A stretch of DNA of 64,000 bases from Isochrysis galbana (lineage: Eukaryota; Haptophyta; Isochrysidales; Isochrysidaceae): NCBI GenBank assembly GCA_018136815.1, contig CM030940.1, positions 653,418 to 717,417 of the forward strand. The letters run 5' to 3'. Below, piece after piece: positions 1 through 11,200 of this stretch. The stretch's first letter is position 1. The number at the start of each line of letters is the position of its first letter. The position numbers and the translations under genes are program-made. The notes under the pieces are model-generated. The model was given only the letters and a program-made list of their open reading frames with translations. It did no database searches and was not told the origin of the DNA.

Positions 1-3000
1 AGGGCGAAGTGCTGCTGGGGGCCGAGGATGCTGTAGCAGCGGCTGCCGCTGACACAGACGCGGCGGCAGCTGCGGCGGCTGAGAGTGACGAGCGCGCTGC
101 GCGTGCACGCGCTACCGCCATACTGGGAACCGTGCGCAACCGGCTGCTCCCGCCTTTGTACGCACATATGCGTGACCCAAAGACGGAGGGGGCGCGCGTT
201 GCCGTCGCCGTCGCCGTGCTAAAGTTGCTAAAACTCATGCCCCCGCGAGTGTTGGAGATGCAGCTCAAGCCTTTCTTGATGCGGCTTGTGTCGACTCTCT
301 CGTCACGGGACAAGGCCGTGCGAGCTAAAGGTAGAGAGGCTCTGGGATTGGTGACGATAGAGCTGGGAGCTGGGCATTTCCGTGCCGTCCTCCATGAGCT
401 TGAGACGAGTCTCAAGCGCGGCTATCAACTGCAGGTAAGCTCGTTCACTAGGGCCCACCACTAGGGATCATCACCCATGCGTGCTAGCCTAGGGACGGGC
501 CGTGCAGCCTTCATCGCCACCCCGCTTACACTTGTGGTTTGATTGCGCCCGGGCGTGACCCGCAGGTACTCGGCTACACGATTCATTATCTCCTTGCCAA
601 GCTCGTCCCAACGCTACCCGCCGGAGGACTAGACGGCTGTGCTCCCTTGCTCGTGCGCCTCCTCCTAGCCGATGTCTTTGGCGAGGCCGCCGAGAAGAAG
701 GAGGTGGATGCGATCGCCAACTCCATGGCGGAGGCGCGATCGACTATGTCCTATTCGTCGTTTGAGCTACTGTCCTCAAATATTAGCTTCGTACCCACAA
801 TCAATGAGTTGGTTCCCCCTATCCACCGCGCGGCGGCCGACGCCGGTGGCCAGCATTCGCTAAAAGTGGCGAACAAGGCGCGCGAGCTCTTCAGGCGATG
901 CGCGCAAGGCCTCGCCACCAATCCTACTATCGCTCTCCAGCCTCTATGCGTGTACTCCAGTGGCCTCCTCACCTCCCACCTCCCCCCTAAACCGGAGGGG
1001 GCAGGCCCTAAACTAGGGCAAGACAGTTTCCCGGCACCTGTGCCGGCCGCCAAGCGCCAACGACACGCAGCGCCTGTTGATTCGGTGCTTCGGCCTGCCG
1101 TGGAGGAGGGCGTCACCTCGGGCGGCGGCAGTGGGCCTCTCTCACAGGAGCTGCTAGCCTTTGCGTTGACCCTCTTGCTTGGTGCCTTGCGTCGGGCGCG
1201 CATCGACGCGCAGAACGCGGCGGTGCTGGCGCTCCTCGAACCTTTCCCGCCTTTGCTTCAGCGTGCCATGCGGTGCGACGATGACGCTGTGGTATCACTA
1301 GCACTCCGTTCACTCGGCGCTATGCTCCACCTGCCCATCTCCTCTCTTCCCGCACACGCTACTATCCTCCTCGATCGGACGATGAACCTCCTCAAACGCT
1401 GTGCCAACTTTAAGCCCATTTCGGATCTAGCTGCCGTCTGTGTCAAGGTGGTCACCGCACTCATCCGAAACCCACCGCGCCAGAAGCCTAACGGGACTTC
1501 GCGACTGCAAAGTGCTACTGATGATCCTTCTGCTAATGATGACCCGACTGTCGAGGCGGACGATGACAATGAAGTGCTCGAAATGGCGGACTCGACGGAA
1601 ATTGTCGTTCAGCCCAACTTGGGCGGCGGTGGTGCACGGCTGAGCGAGGCACAGCTGCGTTGGTTACTTGGTTTTGTCACTGTGCACCTCGACGACATCG
1701 GAATCCAGTCCTCGCTTTTTGGCCTTCTTCGTGCTATCCTCAGCCGTAAGTTCGTGGTGGCGGAGCTGTACGACATGATGCTCACTATCGGAGATCTTGT
1801 CTTGCAAGCAGACTCCGAGGGTACGCGTTCCGCCTGCTCGACGCTCTTCCTAGTCTTCCTACTCAATTATCCATTGGGCCCAAAGCGTCTGCAGCAGCAG
1901 CTCGATTTCCTCACTCTCAACCTAAGCTATGAAGTCGCGCAGGGCCGAGTGTCGCTTTTGGCGTTGGTGCGGCAGATCGCCGCCAAGTTGCCGCTTCCGC
2001 TACTTTTCGAGCAATTGGACCGGCTGCTCCTCCCGCTCGTGACGCGCCTAGTGAACGAGACGGAGAGGCAGTGCGTGGCTAGTGTGAACGCGGCGGTCGA
2101 GACCTTGCTTGCACGGACGTGCGGGCTAGCGGGTGGGCCACAAGCGTCGGGTGCGCGCGAGCGCGTGCTCACTCTGCTCCGAGCGTGGTTTGGAGACGCG
2201 CGGCGCAAGCCGGCTCTCGGGCGTGCGGCTGCAAGGCTGGCGGGCCTTCTCGTTGACGCCATCGACGAGAACATCATTGCCACGCTCGCGCCTACGCTTC
2301 TGCCTCTCCTCGTGGGCGCTTGCGTTGCCGAGGTGGATTGCGCTGACGATGTCGGTACAGAAAAGACCAAGAAGAGCAAGGAGGGCGCAAGCGAGGGCCC
2401 CGATGGATCCTCGGCCATTACTGGAGATGAGAGCGATCTTGCAGTAGACTTGACGGTGTCAGCACTGCGCTGGCAGACAGCCTACTTCGCGCTCAAGGCG
2501 TTTGGCCGGCTCTGTGCAAAGCAACGTCATCTTATTCTCACTGCTCCATGCGCACCTCTCTGGAAGTATGCGCGGCCACTTTTGTTGCATGAACACGCAT
2601 GGGTGCGCCTGGCGATGAGTAGGGCCATAGGAGCTCTGCTAGCCGAAGTGAGTCCGGAACAGCTCGCCCGGTACGCAAGTGAGACGCCCAAGGTGCAAGA
2701 GAGCGGAAGAAACTCTAGGACATCCAAGGGCGTGCACGGTGCGGCTTTTGCCGGCGCGATGGCGGCGGCGGCGGTGGACGAGGCCGCCGTAGCCATTCTT
2801 GGCTCGCCTGGGATGCTCCTGCGTATTGCCGACGCGTCAGTGGCACAGTTGCGCTCTCCTTTGTTGAGCGAGCCGGCAGCAGCCCAAACGCTACGCAACC
2901 TCTTGTGGATTGCTCTCGCCCTCGTGGCACACCCGGTCCTGGCGCCCTTGGCGATGGCTGACGAGCTGCGTGCGCGGCGGGGGCTCGCCGGTGACAGAGT

Positions 3001-3610
3001 CAGCGGGGATGACGGCGTGGAGGAGGACGGGGTTGAGGACGGGGATGAGAGCGGCGGCGAGCGCGAGGCTGAAGCGTTGAACGGTGGCGAGGTTGACGCA
3101 CAACTGTGGCCGTTGGTCGCTCTTAGTTCGCGCCTCGCGCCCCTCACTCGGCGGCCGGGGCCCGTGCGTGGCGGCGCCGCTGTCCGATGGTTTGGTGCCC
3201 TCGCCTCGCAGCTCTCTCGCACACAGCTCGATACCCTTTTGGAGTCCATCCTGCCACCCATCATGCGCTCGGCCGAGGACTCATCGGGCAAGGTGGACCC
3301 ATTAGTCAAATCTCAAGCGGCCGAGGTGCTGACCCTCATTCAACGTGCCGCCTCGCCTCCGACCTTTGTACGCGTCTACCAACGCGTGCATGATAGTCAA
3401 AAGGCCGCGCGCGTGGAGCGAAAGCGGCGTGCTGCGGTTGCGGCCGTTGCTGACCCGGAAGCGGCCGCGCGCCATCGCATCTCGCGCAACCTGGGCAAGA
3501 AGGCCGCAAAGGCTCGGAAACTCGAAAAGCTAAAGCGCAATCGCGACGGGGGTGGCTCTCTTGGTTTGGGGACGGGCAAGAAAAGGCGGCAAGTCGAAGC
3601 GAGGCGCTGA
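1..3610 (+). CDS. UTP20: UTP20-like small-subunit processome protein, C-terminal part (5' end outside window)
   Basis: UTP20 is a large HEAT-repeat protein of the U3 snoRNP/small-subunit processome that acts in nucleolar 18S rRNA maturation. The frame is open from base 1 with no start, so only the C-terminal ~1,160 residues are present. One phase-0 intron is visible at 435-565: CAG, then gtaagc, ending cgcag. It joins ...RGYQLQ to VLGYTIHYLLAKLVP, which matches the conserved UTP20 block in which a charged repeat is followed by LGYT.HfLL.KLVP. Helical, leucine-rich HEAT-like repeats follow to ~3350. The tail from ~3400 is strongly basic (KRRAAVAAVADPEAAARHR, then clusters of K and R), as in UTP20 C-termini. 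An acidic insert of D/E residues lies near 1550-1600. The stop is TGA at 3608-3610. The family call rests on recalled family patterns. Another processome HEAT protein is possible but less likely. Confidence 0.82.
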
Positions 3611-3785
3611 GGATTTTCTCACGTATATCCTTCGTGTCGCTCCGCTCGACCACGACGAACTGTCAAGGGGCTTCCAAGTTCCTGCATCTATTACTTGTGC
3701 TAGCTGTGGTTGGCTACTCGAAAACAAAAAATTACGGAAGTGGTTGTGAGAACTCTGAACTCTGTGAGATATGTGAACCGACTCG

Positions 3786-4990
3786 AGAAAAAATTCTTGA
3801 AAAAGCCCGCTATGCTAGTTTAATTACACCCTCCCCTGGGCTCTCGTGTCCATCGCCCTCGCCTCATCCACTCCCTCCTTCCCGCTCCCCCCCTCATTCC
3901 TTTACGACGAGACCGGGTGGCCCTCAATCACCTTTGCACGACGTACGAACGAGGCTACAAGACCAAGGACGAAGAGGTCCTTAGCGCCATTGTAGCGCAT
4001 CTCAACAAACTGGAGGGCGTGGCCCTCGAGCCGGCCCGTGGGAGATCCTCGTCACAGCGGATTGCGCTAACCAATTTCGCGAGAGATTCAAGGACGTAGA
4101 GGACTTTCGCACGGCGGGCATCCCATGCCCGATTGCGCTCAAATACAAAACTCTCGACGAAAACTTCAACGAGCTTCCAAGAGCGTCCAACAAGGCGCTA
4201 GCCAGCGCATTCAAAGACGCCTCGGCGCACCTAGTGGTGCGCAATTACAAATTCGAGATGAAAAGCCTCATTAACATCAGCGCGCTCGCCAAAGCGGTCG
4301 AAAACCAAGGATTTTACCTTCTTCAAGGCAACCAAGAGCGCACCAAAATCCTCACCAAGGAGGGAGTCCTCGTAACCCAGGGCAAGAAAGAAGTGTACCA
4401 TCTCTATGTGACCCCGAAACAAGGCTCGTTCGCCTCGTTCGACTTCCCGCGCCAACTCAAGCTCCTACTCACCGTCAACGGGGCCCCCTACCCCATCGAG
4501 TACGCGGTCCGGAATTGTCGGCGCGAGCTCAGAGGGGACATAAAAAACCTGAGCATTCACGCGGGGCCCAAAGGCTGCAAAGGATACAGCTTATACATAA
4601 CAAGGGGTACGCCCAAGCGTTCCACCCTCCCCCTCCCCTGCGCAGTTGTGTCTGCGAAGACGAACAGAAAGCTGCGCGCCTCGAACGCGAGGAACGTAAA
4701 CGCACGGCGCCACCGAAGAAGACCATCCAAGAGGCCATGAACCCCAATGCCCCGGAGTTATGCAAGCGCTTCCCCAACGGCAAATGCCCAATGAACATCA
4801 TGGGCAAGGCGTGCAATCGTTCGCACGACTATCCGGGACCATGGAAAGACGGCAAGTGCACGATTGATTGTGTGCGCGTTCCCGCGCGCGAGCGCCGGAC
4901 CCCCCGGGAAACAACCCAAGGGCGGCTTTTGCGCCCTAGGCGCCGACTGCCGCTACATTCACAAGTACGCGCAACTCGCCCCACCCACTC
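3786..4990 (+). mobile_element. Broken LINE (non-LTR retrotransposon) copy A: leader, N-terminal domains, CCCH zinc fingers
   Basis: An A-run at 3786 is followed by a pyrimidine-rich leader resembling those at 28163 and 57300. LINE-type coding sequence then starts near 3917. The reading frame shifts at least three times: frame 2 to ~4035, frame 1 from ~4037 to ~4630, frame 0 to ~4890, then another. The fragment encodes two related alpha/beta-looking domains. The second, around 4234-4600, contains LAKAVENQGFYLLQGNQER. A CCCH finger follows (CKRFPNGKCPMNIMGKAC then H) at about 4757-4833, and a second partial finger with a C-x5-C-x3-H pattern lies at ~4928-4965. Copies B (26733) and C (17769) carry the same domains in the same order, which establishes the family. 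No endonuclease or reverse transcriptase remains. The element stops abruptly at ~4975-4995, where gypsy sequence begins. Confidence 0.75.
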
Positions 4991-5540
4991 GCCTCTGAGC
5001 TTGTTGCGGTGTCCTGGAATCTTGCGAACCACCCTGTCACCTGGAGCGAATTGGATGGGGGGAGAGTGAGTGCGTAGCGTGTCAGCGAGTGCGTCGGCTT
5101 GAGATTCTAAAGTTGCATCATAAGCCGCGGCCCACGCCGCCTTTAAACGACAATGCATTTTCCAAGCGTACGAGCGAATTTCCTGAGGTAACTCGGGAGG
5201 TGGACCATTGTCAGGTGGATCAGAAAGCTGGGCAGGCAAGCGAAGCTCACGGCCGTAGAGCAAGGCAGAAGGCAGCAGGCGACATGCGGGTAATGCGATT
5301 GGCTGAAGCGCGCATGCTCATTAAAAAGAACGGGAGATGATCGACCCAATGACCGCCGCCTTTATCGGTAGCGCGAGCCATGTTGATCAAGGTTTGTTGA
5401 GCTCGTTCCACCAGGCCCACGCTCTCGTGATGATGAGGTGTGCTCGGCCGCAAGTCGGTGCCGGTGCGCTCGAGGACGATCGAGGTGAGTTGGCTAGCGA
5501 GGTTGCTGCCGGAGTCCGAGCGAAGTTGCCTTGGTACGCC
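4940..5540 (-). mobile_element. Ty3/gypsy integrase fragment, frameshifted
   Basis: On the minus strand two overlapping frames encode the C-terminal half of a retroelement integrase. From 5540 down to 5247 are a core piece with RSDSGSNL and, further on, ESVGLVERAQQTL (the second Asp and the catalytic Glu region of the DDE core), then a helix with HWVDHLPFFLMSMRAS. From ~5263 down to ~4975 the frame changes and continues with LYGRELRLPAQLSD and a GDRVV(R)K...GEWVG stretch typical of the gypsy integrase C-terminal domain. The break near 5250-5263 is a frameshift. No protease, reverse transcriptase or LTR was found nearby, so this is a dead fragment. It abuts the LINE copy on the other strand at ~4975-4995. 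Confidence 0.8.
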
Positions 5541-6675
5541 TGAGGGCAATGAGGAAGGGGCGAAGCCGGCGGCAGGCGCGGCGAGGGGGACCACTTCGGA
5601 GGTGCTGACGGGCTGAAGCCCGTCAGCAGAGGAAGGCGGGCAGGCGGGCTTGAGCGAGGGCGAGGACGGCGGCGAGAGCGACATCGAGCGAGCGGCGAGA
5701 GGCGAGGGCGAGTGTGAGGAGGGCTGTGATGCTGTGATGGCAGGGGCTCGCGAGGCGAGGAGGGATTGTAGGGTATGAGTGTTACGAGAGCGAGAGCGAC
5801 GAGAGCGAGAGCGACGGATGACGACTGACGACAGGACGACGGACAGAGACACCCAGGAAAACAGGAAAACACCCCGACTCTCGCCCCACGGACAGAGACA
5901 CCCACATAACACATAACTCGACTGAAATTATCAAACCCAAACACTCCGATCAGACAACGACGGACGACGATCAAAGGGCGATCTGTCGGCGATCTTGTCT
6001 CTTGTCTGGAACGGGAATCGCACCATAACGGAAACGAGGGGCAATCTTGCTACGCAGGATTCCAAGAGACCTACCGAATAAGTAAGACGAGAGAAGTGCG
6101 ATGTGCCTAAGGGGGAGATACGAAGAGGTCGCAAATTAAACCTGATTGCCCTCAGAAGCAGATAAGAAACGCAGGGAAGATAGAAGATAGCAAATTAACC
6201 CTATTTGCGAGGCGCCTGGGAGGAAGAAAGGTGGGGAAACTTCCCTTCTCTTTCGAGAGAAAGAGAGAAGGCGCTCCACAACCCACGATCCCATGCATCC
6301 AAGCGAAGCTTTTGACCGAGAACGAGAGAAAGCAGAGAATTATAACGATAAATACCGAACGACGAAGAGAAGAGAGAAGAGCGAAGCCTAACGAGTGTCG
6401 ATTCGCGAATGCGACACTGGGGTTGGGGTTGAATGTACGGGCCCACCCCGAGGGGTGTCCGCGATGGAGTGAGGAGTGAGGGGGGCGCGAGGCCCCCATT
6501 GACCCCCTAGGTTGAAGGAGGCGAGGGAGAAGATGCTGCAGCGGAAGTGGCCCTTGCCGGGCGGGACAAAGGCGAAAGGCGCAACGAGAACGAGAGTCCA
6601 AAATAAGTTCCCCCTCGGTTGACGGTCGACGGGGATCACTCACTCTACTACAAAACTCGGAGCCAGTCGAGCGTC
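5541..6675. other. Gene-free spacer
   Basis: No frame here looks coding. Around 5570-5830 the plus strand is rich in GAGCGAG/GGCGAG repeats, which give an artificial Ser/Pro/Arg-rich frame on the minus strand. Between 5930 and 6650 there is mixed sequence with no protein similarity I recognise. Confidence 0.55.
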
Positions 6676-7310
6676 CCCCGCCGCCGGCCGCCCCCCCCCC
6701 TCTCTCCCCCCCCCCAAATTGGGGAAGCTCGTCGAAGCCGCCCTCCCCCCCCGCCCCTCCCTCCCCCCCTCCCCTCCCTCCCCCTCCTCGTCTCCCCTCC
6801 CCTCCCCCCTCCCCCCAGCCAGCAGGCTCGGCCCCCCCCCCCCCCCCCTTCCCCTCCCTCCCCGTCTCCCCTTCCCTTTCCCTCGCCCTCTCTCCTCTCT
6901 CCCTCGCCCCTCTCCTCTCTCCCTCCCCCCTCCCCCCTCGCTCCCTCGCCCTCGCCCTCCCCCTCTCCCCCTTCACTCCCCCTCTCCCTCGTCTTCTTCT
7001 ACGTTTGCTTTCCTTTTCCGGCGCCCACGGAGCGCGACCGCGCCGCCCTTCCGCCCTTCCCCCGCGCGGCGCCCCTTCCCGCCACCCCCCGCCCTCGGCC
7101 GGACCCCCTTCCCCCCCCCCCCCCCTCCGGCATAGGCAGGGGGGGGAGGGAGGGGGGGGGGGCGCGAGACACTGAGGGAGGGGGGGGGGGGGGGGGGGGG
7201 GAAGCCCCTCCCATCCCCCCTCTCGGCCGACTCCCTCCCTCTCTCGCGCGATTCTCTTCTCTCTCTCTCTCTCTCGCGCGCGCGGGCGCAGCGGGTGGGG
7301 CGAGCGCCAC
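6676..7310. repeat. Long polypyrimidine tract followed by poly-G/GA tract
   Basis: From about 6676 to 7130 the plus strand is nearly pure C and T, with C-runs of 10-17 and CCCTCT-type units. It then switches to G-rich and GA sequence (7137-7200, with long G-runs), back to CT (7210-7275), and ends in a CT dinucleotide stretch near 7255-7275. The long proline/serine frames across it in several phases are low-complexity artefacts. Confidence 0.9.
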
Positions 7311-8241
7311 GCCGTTGACACCAACGAATCGCGAAAAGAAGCAGCTCTTACGCTGTCTCTTCCTTCCTGATCTCTACGCTCGGAGCGGAGGGCTACACAC
7401 GTTTCGCGCCAGATGCCTCCTCGAAATCCAGAGATGCAATGATGAAATTTCTTTAGTAATCGTCGGAGTACACCAAACTTTCGTTGGGGTCGATGCGTCA
7501 TCCTCGCGCACCTTCTCCTCCCCTTGCTACATCTCACAATACAGGTGTCACATATATCCACTCCGCCAGGACAATCGGTGCTCTCGCGTGGGGCATGTGG
7601 CGAGCGAGGAGGGGGGAAGAGAGAGAGAGAGAGCGAGAGCGGCCGACGCGCGAGCTCGCGAGCTCCCCTGCTCCAGAGCCCTTCCCCCCCCCCCCCCCCC
7701 CTTCCCCTTCCTCCCCCGCGCGGCGGGAGATCCCTCATGCGGGTGGGTCTTGCTCGGCCACAGCTCCCCCCACACCCCTCCTTCCCCATTGCTGCCCTCT
7801 CGTCCAACGAGGTGGAGCCGTTGGTGGGCGTGGCTGGCACCGGGGGCCAGTGCACCGGTGCACGACGGCTGCCGGAGGGCGTGCAGAGGATTGGAGAGAG
7901 GGAGGAGAGGGGACAGGGAGGACGGCTGCAGACTGCGCAGGGGGAAGGGGAGAGAGAGAGAGATGGAACGGGAAGGGGAGGGAGTGGTGGGAGAGGGAGG
8001 GGACTCAGCGCGTGGAACGGTCGACCGATGCTTGCCACGCGTATTTGCCCACTGCCTGCCAAGAGTGGCAGGGGGCTGCAGGGCGCACAGCCTGTTGTGC
8101 ACGCACAGCCTTCAACCCTAGCCATCGCTCCGACTCGCGCGTTCGGTGGCATGTCGACCGAATGCAGACGTGGCTGTGTGCACCATTCTCACAAACTTTA
8201 CGCTCCCTTCCTCCGTCTCTCCCCACACCGCCTCTCCTCAG
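7311..8241. other. Spacer 5' of the ACCase gene; probably contains its first exon(s)
   Basis: Mixed sequence with GA (7610-7640, 7900-8010) and C-rich (7680-7710) tracts. The ACCase leader exon starts behind an apparent 3' splice site at 8241 (cctctcctcag), so a short upstream exon with the initiator ATG should lie here. I could not decide which ATG it is. Confidence 0.45.
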
Positions 8242-11200
8242 GGCGCCCTGCTGCTCGCATGTGTGGCGAGCGCCAGCGCGCTCACATGGGGCTCGCTCCG
8301 CAGTCCTTTCTCGAAGCAGGCCGTTGCGCCGGGCGCCGCTTCGCCGGCGGTGCTCCGCACGCCTATCCCTGCTAACTCCCGCAGCGGTGCGCGCCCCGCA
8401 CCGAGCCCACCCGAGCTTGTGGCATCCCGCCTTTCGCCACCCTGCCACTCAAGCCTGCCTTTGCTTCTATGCCCACTGACTGTCCTCTGCCCCTTCAACC
8501 TTCCAGGTGTTTCGAGCGTACGTGCGGTCGCCGAGCTGTCGACGACCAAGTCGGACGCATACCAGGCCGACCTCGAAGAGCGCATGTGGAAATACATCAA
8601 GGATCGCGGCGGTGATACGCTGATCCGCCGCGTCCTCGTCGCCAACAACGGCATGGCGGCCACCAAGACCATCATGTCCATCCAAAAGTGGGCCTACAAG
8701 ACCTTCGGCGACGAGCACGCCATCCAGTTCGTGGCGATGGCTTCGGCGGAGGACCTCGCCGCCAACGCCGAATTCATCCGTCGCGCCGACGAGTTTGTCG
8801 AGGTGCCGGGCGGCCCCAATACTAACAACTACGCCAACGTGCAGCTCATTGTCGACCTTTGCATCTCGCAAAATGTGGATGCCGTCTTTGTCGGCTGGGG
8901 CCACGCCTCGGAGAACCCCAAGCTGGGGGAGATGCTCAAGAAGAAGACGGAGGAGCTGGGCCGCAAGATCACCTTTGTCGGCCCCACCTCGCCTGTCATG
9001 CGCGTGCTCGGTGACAAGATCGGCTCCATCCTCCTCGCCCAAAAGGCGGGCGTCTCCACGATGCCATGGAATGGAGATGGCCTCACCGCCGACCTGCAGT
9101 CCGACGGCACGCTGCCGCAGGACCAGTTCGACGCCGCGTGCATCTTCTCAGTCGAGCAGGCCATCGAGACTGCCAATCGCATCGGCTACCCCGTCATGCT
9201 CAAGGCGTCTGAGGGCGGTGGCGGTAAGGGCATTCGCAAGGCCAACAACGAGGAGGAGCTGCGCACCGCATACCCGCAGGTCATCACCGAGGTGCCGGGC
9301 TCACCCATCTTCATTGTCTCGTACTGCTCGGGTGCGCGCCACCTCGAGGTGCAGGTCGTTGGCGACAAGCACGGCAATGCCATCGCCCTCGGTGGCCGTG
9401 ACTGCTCCACCCAGCGCCGCTTCCAGAAGATCTTCGAGGAGGGCCCGCCGCTCATCGCGCCGGACCACATCTTCGACCAGATGATGCAACAAGCGGTCGA
9501 CCTCTGCCGCTCCATCGGCTACCAATCGGCGGGCACCGTAGAGTGGATGTACCAGCCGGCTGATGACAAGTTCTTCTTCCTTGAGCTCAACCCACGTCTT
9601 CAGGTCGAGCACCCTGTCACCGAGGGCATCACCGACGTCTCGCTGCCCGGCACTCAGCTCCATGTGGCGATGGGCATCCCGCTCTACAATGTGCCCGAGG
9701 TGCGCCGCTTCTGGGGCGCAGACTATGATGGCGTTGGCGAGATCGATCTCTCCCACTTCAAGCCGTCGTCCGAGTATCCCAAGCACGTTATTGCTGCGCG
9801 CATCACCGCTGAGAACCCCGACGAGGGCTTCAAGCCCACCTCGGGCAAGATTGACCGCATCAATTTCCAGTCCGACACCAAGGTGTGGGGCTATTTCTCC
9901 GTCGTCGCCGACGGTGGTGTGCACGAGTTTGCCGACTCGCAGTTTGGCCACTTGTTCGCCACCGGCGAGACGCGCGAAGAGGCGCGCAAGTCGCTCGTTC
10001 TCGCGCTGAAGGAGCTCTTCATCATGGGCGACATTCGCACCACCGTCGAGTACCTCGGCGAGCTCCTTGAGACCAAGGAGTTCAAGGAGAACACGATCGA
10101 CACGGCATGGCTCGACGGCCTCATTGCCGCCAAGTCGGTTTCTACCAAGGCGGAGCCTGTGGAGGCAGTCATCAACGCCGCTGTCTACCGTGGCTACGGC
10201 CTTATTCAGGACACGATCTCTACTTTCAAGGGGTCGCTCGAGAAAGGCCAGCTCTCCACGCTCGCACTGCGCGAGATGTCGCAAGGCATGCCCTTCGACA
10301 TCACCTATGAGGACGTCAAGTACGCCTTCTCGGTTACGCCGCAGGCACCCGACGTCTTCAACCTCAAGCTGCTCTCGACCGGCCAGGAGATCGAAGTCCG
10401 CACGCGTGAGCAGGCCGACGGATCGCTTTACGTCGCCTATGGCTCCGAGACACATCAGCTGTACGCCAAGGAGGAGCCCCTTGGCCTGCGCATGGTGCTA
10501 GACGGCACTACGGTGCTGCTGCCAAACGTTTTTGACCCATCCGAGATCCGCTCCGACGTCACTGGCAAGCTCGTGCGCTACCTAGTCGACGACGGTGCCG
10601 AAGTGCAAGCAGGGCAACCTTTCGCCGAGGCCGAGGCGATGAAGATGCTCATCACCATCCGCGCCTCCGAGTCGGGCAAGCTCTCGCACGCGCTCTCCGC
10701 GGGCTCCATTATCAACCAGGGCGACTTGCTCGCGTCGCTCGAGCTCAAGGATCCCAGCAAGGTGAAGAAGATCCTTCCCTTCGAAGGAGACCTCACCTAT
10801 GACAAGCCGGCCGCTTCCGAGGAAACGACCCTGCAGGCCTTCCGCAAGTCGCGCAAGGCGCTCGAGCTCGTCTTCGACGGCTACGTGAGTGACGCCGAGC
10901 CCCAGGTGCAAAAAATGCTCGCAGCACTCTCGTCGCTCGATCTCGTCGTCTCGGAAGTCCGCGACGCGATGGCCACCCTCGGGAACAAGCTGCCCGCCGA
11001 GCTCGACGTGAAGCTGCAGGCCGCCCTCGCCAAGGCGCAGGATGACCACGTGCAGGCCGAGGACACCAAGGAGGTGGCCGCGCTCGTTGCTACTCTTGGG
11101 GAGCAGATCGACAAGTACGTCGCCGCTCAGCCCGATTCTAAGCAATCCGAGCTCAACGCCATCTTCGCCCCTGTGCGCGCCGTCCTCGCCACGTACGCGC

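Noticed and set aside
6619-8121. 500-codon plus-strand frame and 666-codon minus-strand frame (6152-8152)
   Set aside because: Both run through C/T and G/A tracts and consist of Pro/Ser/Leu or Gly/Arg/Glu runs in every phase. No domain, no start context.
9301-10455. 384-codon minus-strand frame, and similar antisense frames at 10582-11364 and 12549-13745
   Set aside because: Exact antisense shadows of ACCase exons, caused by GC-rich third positions. They match no family.
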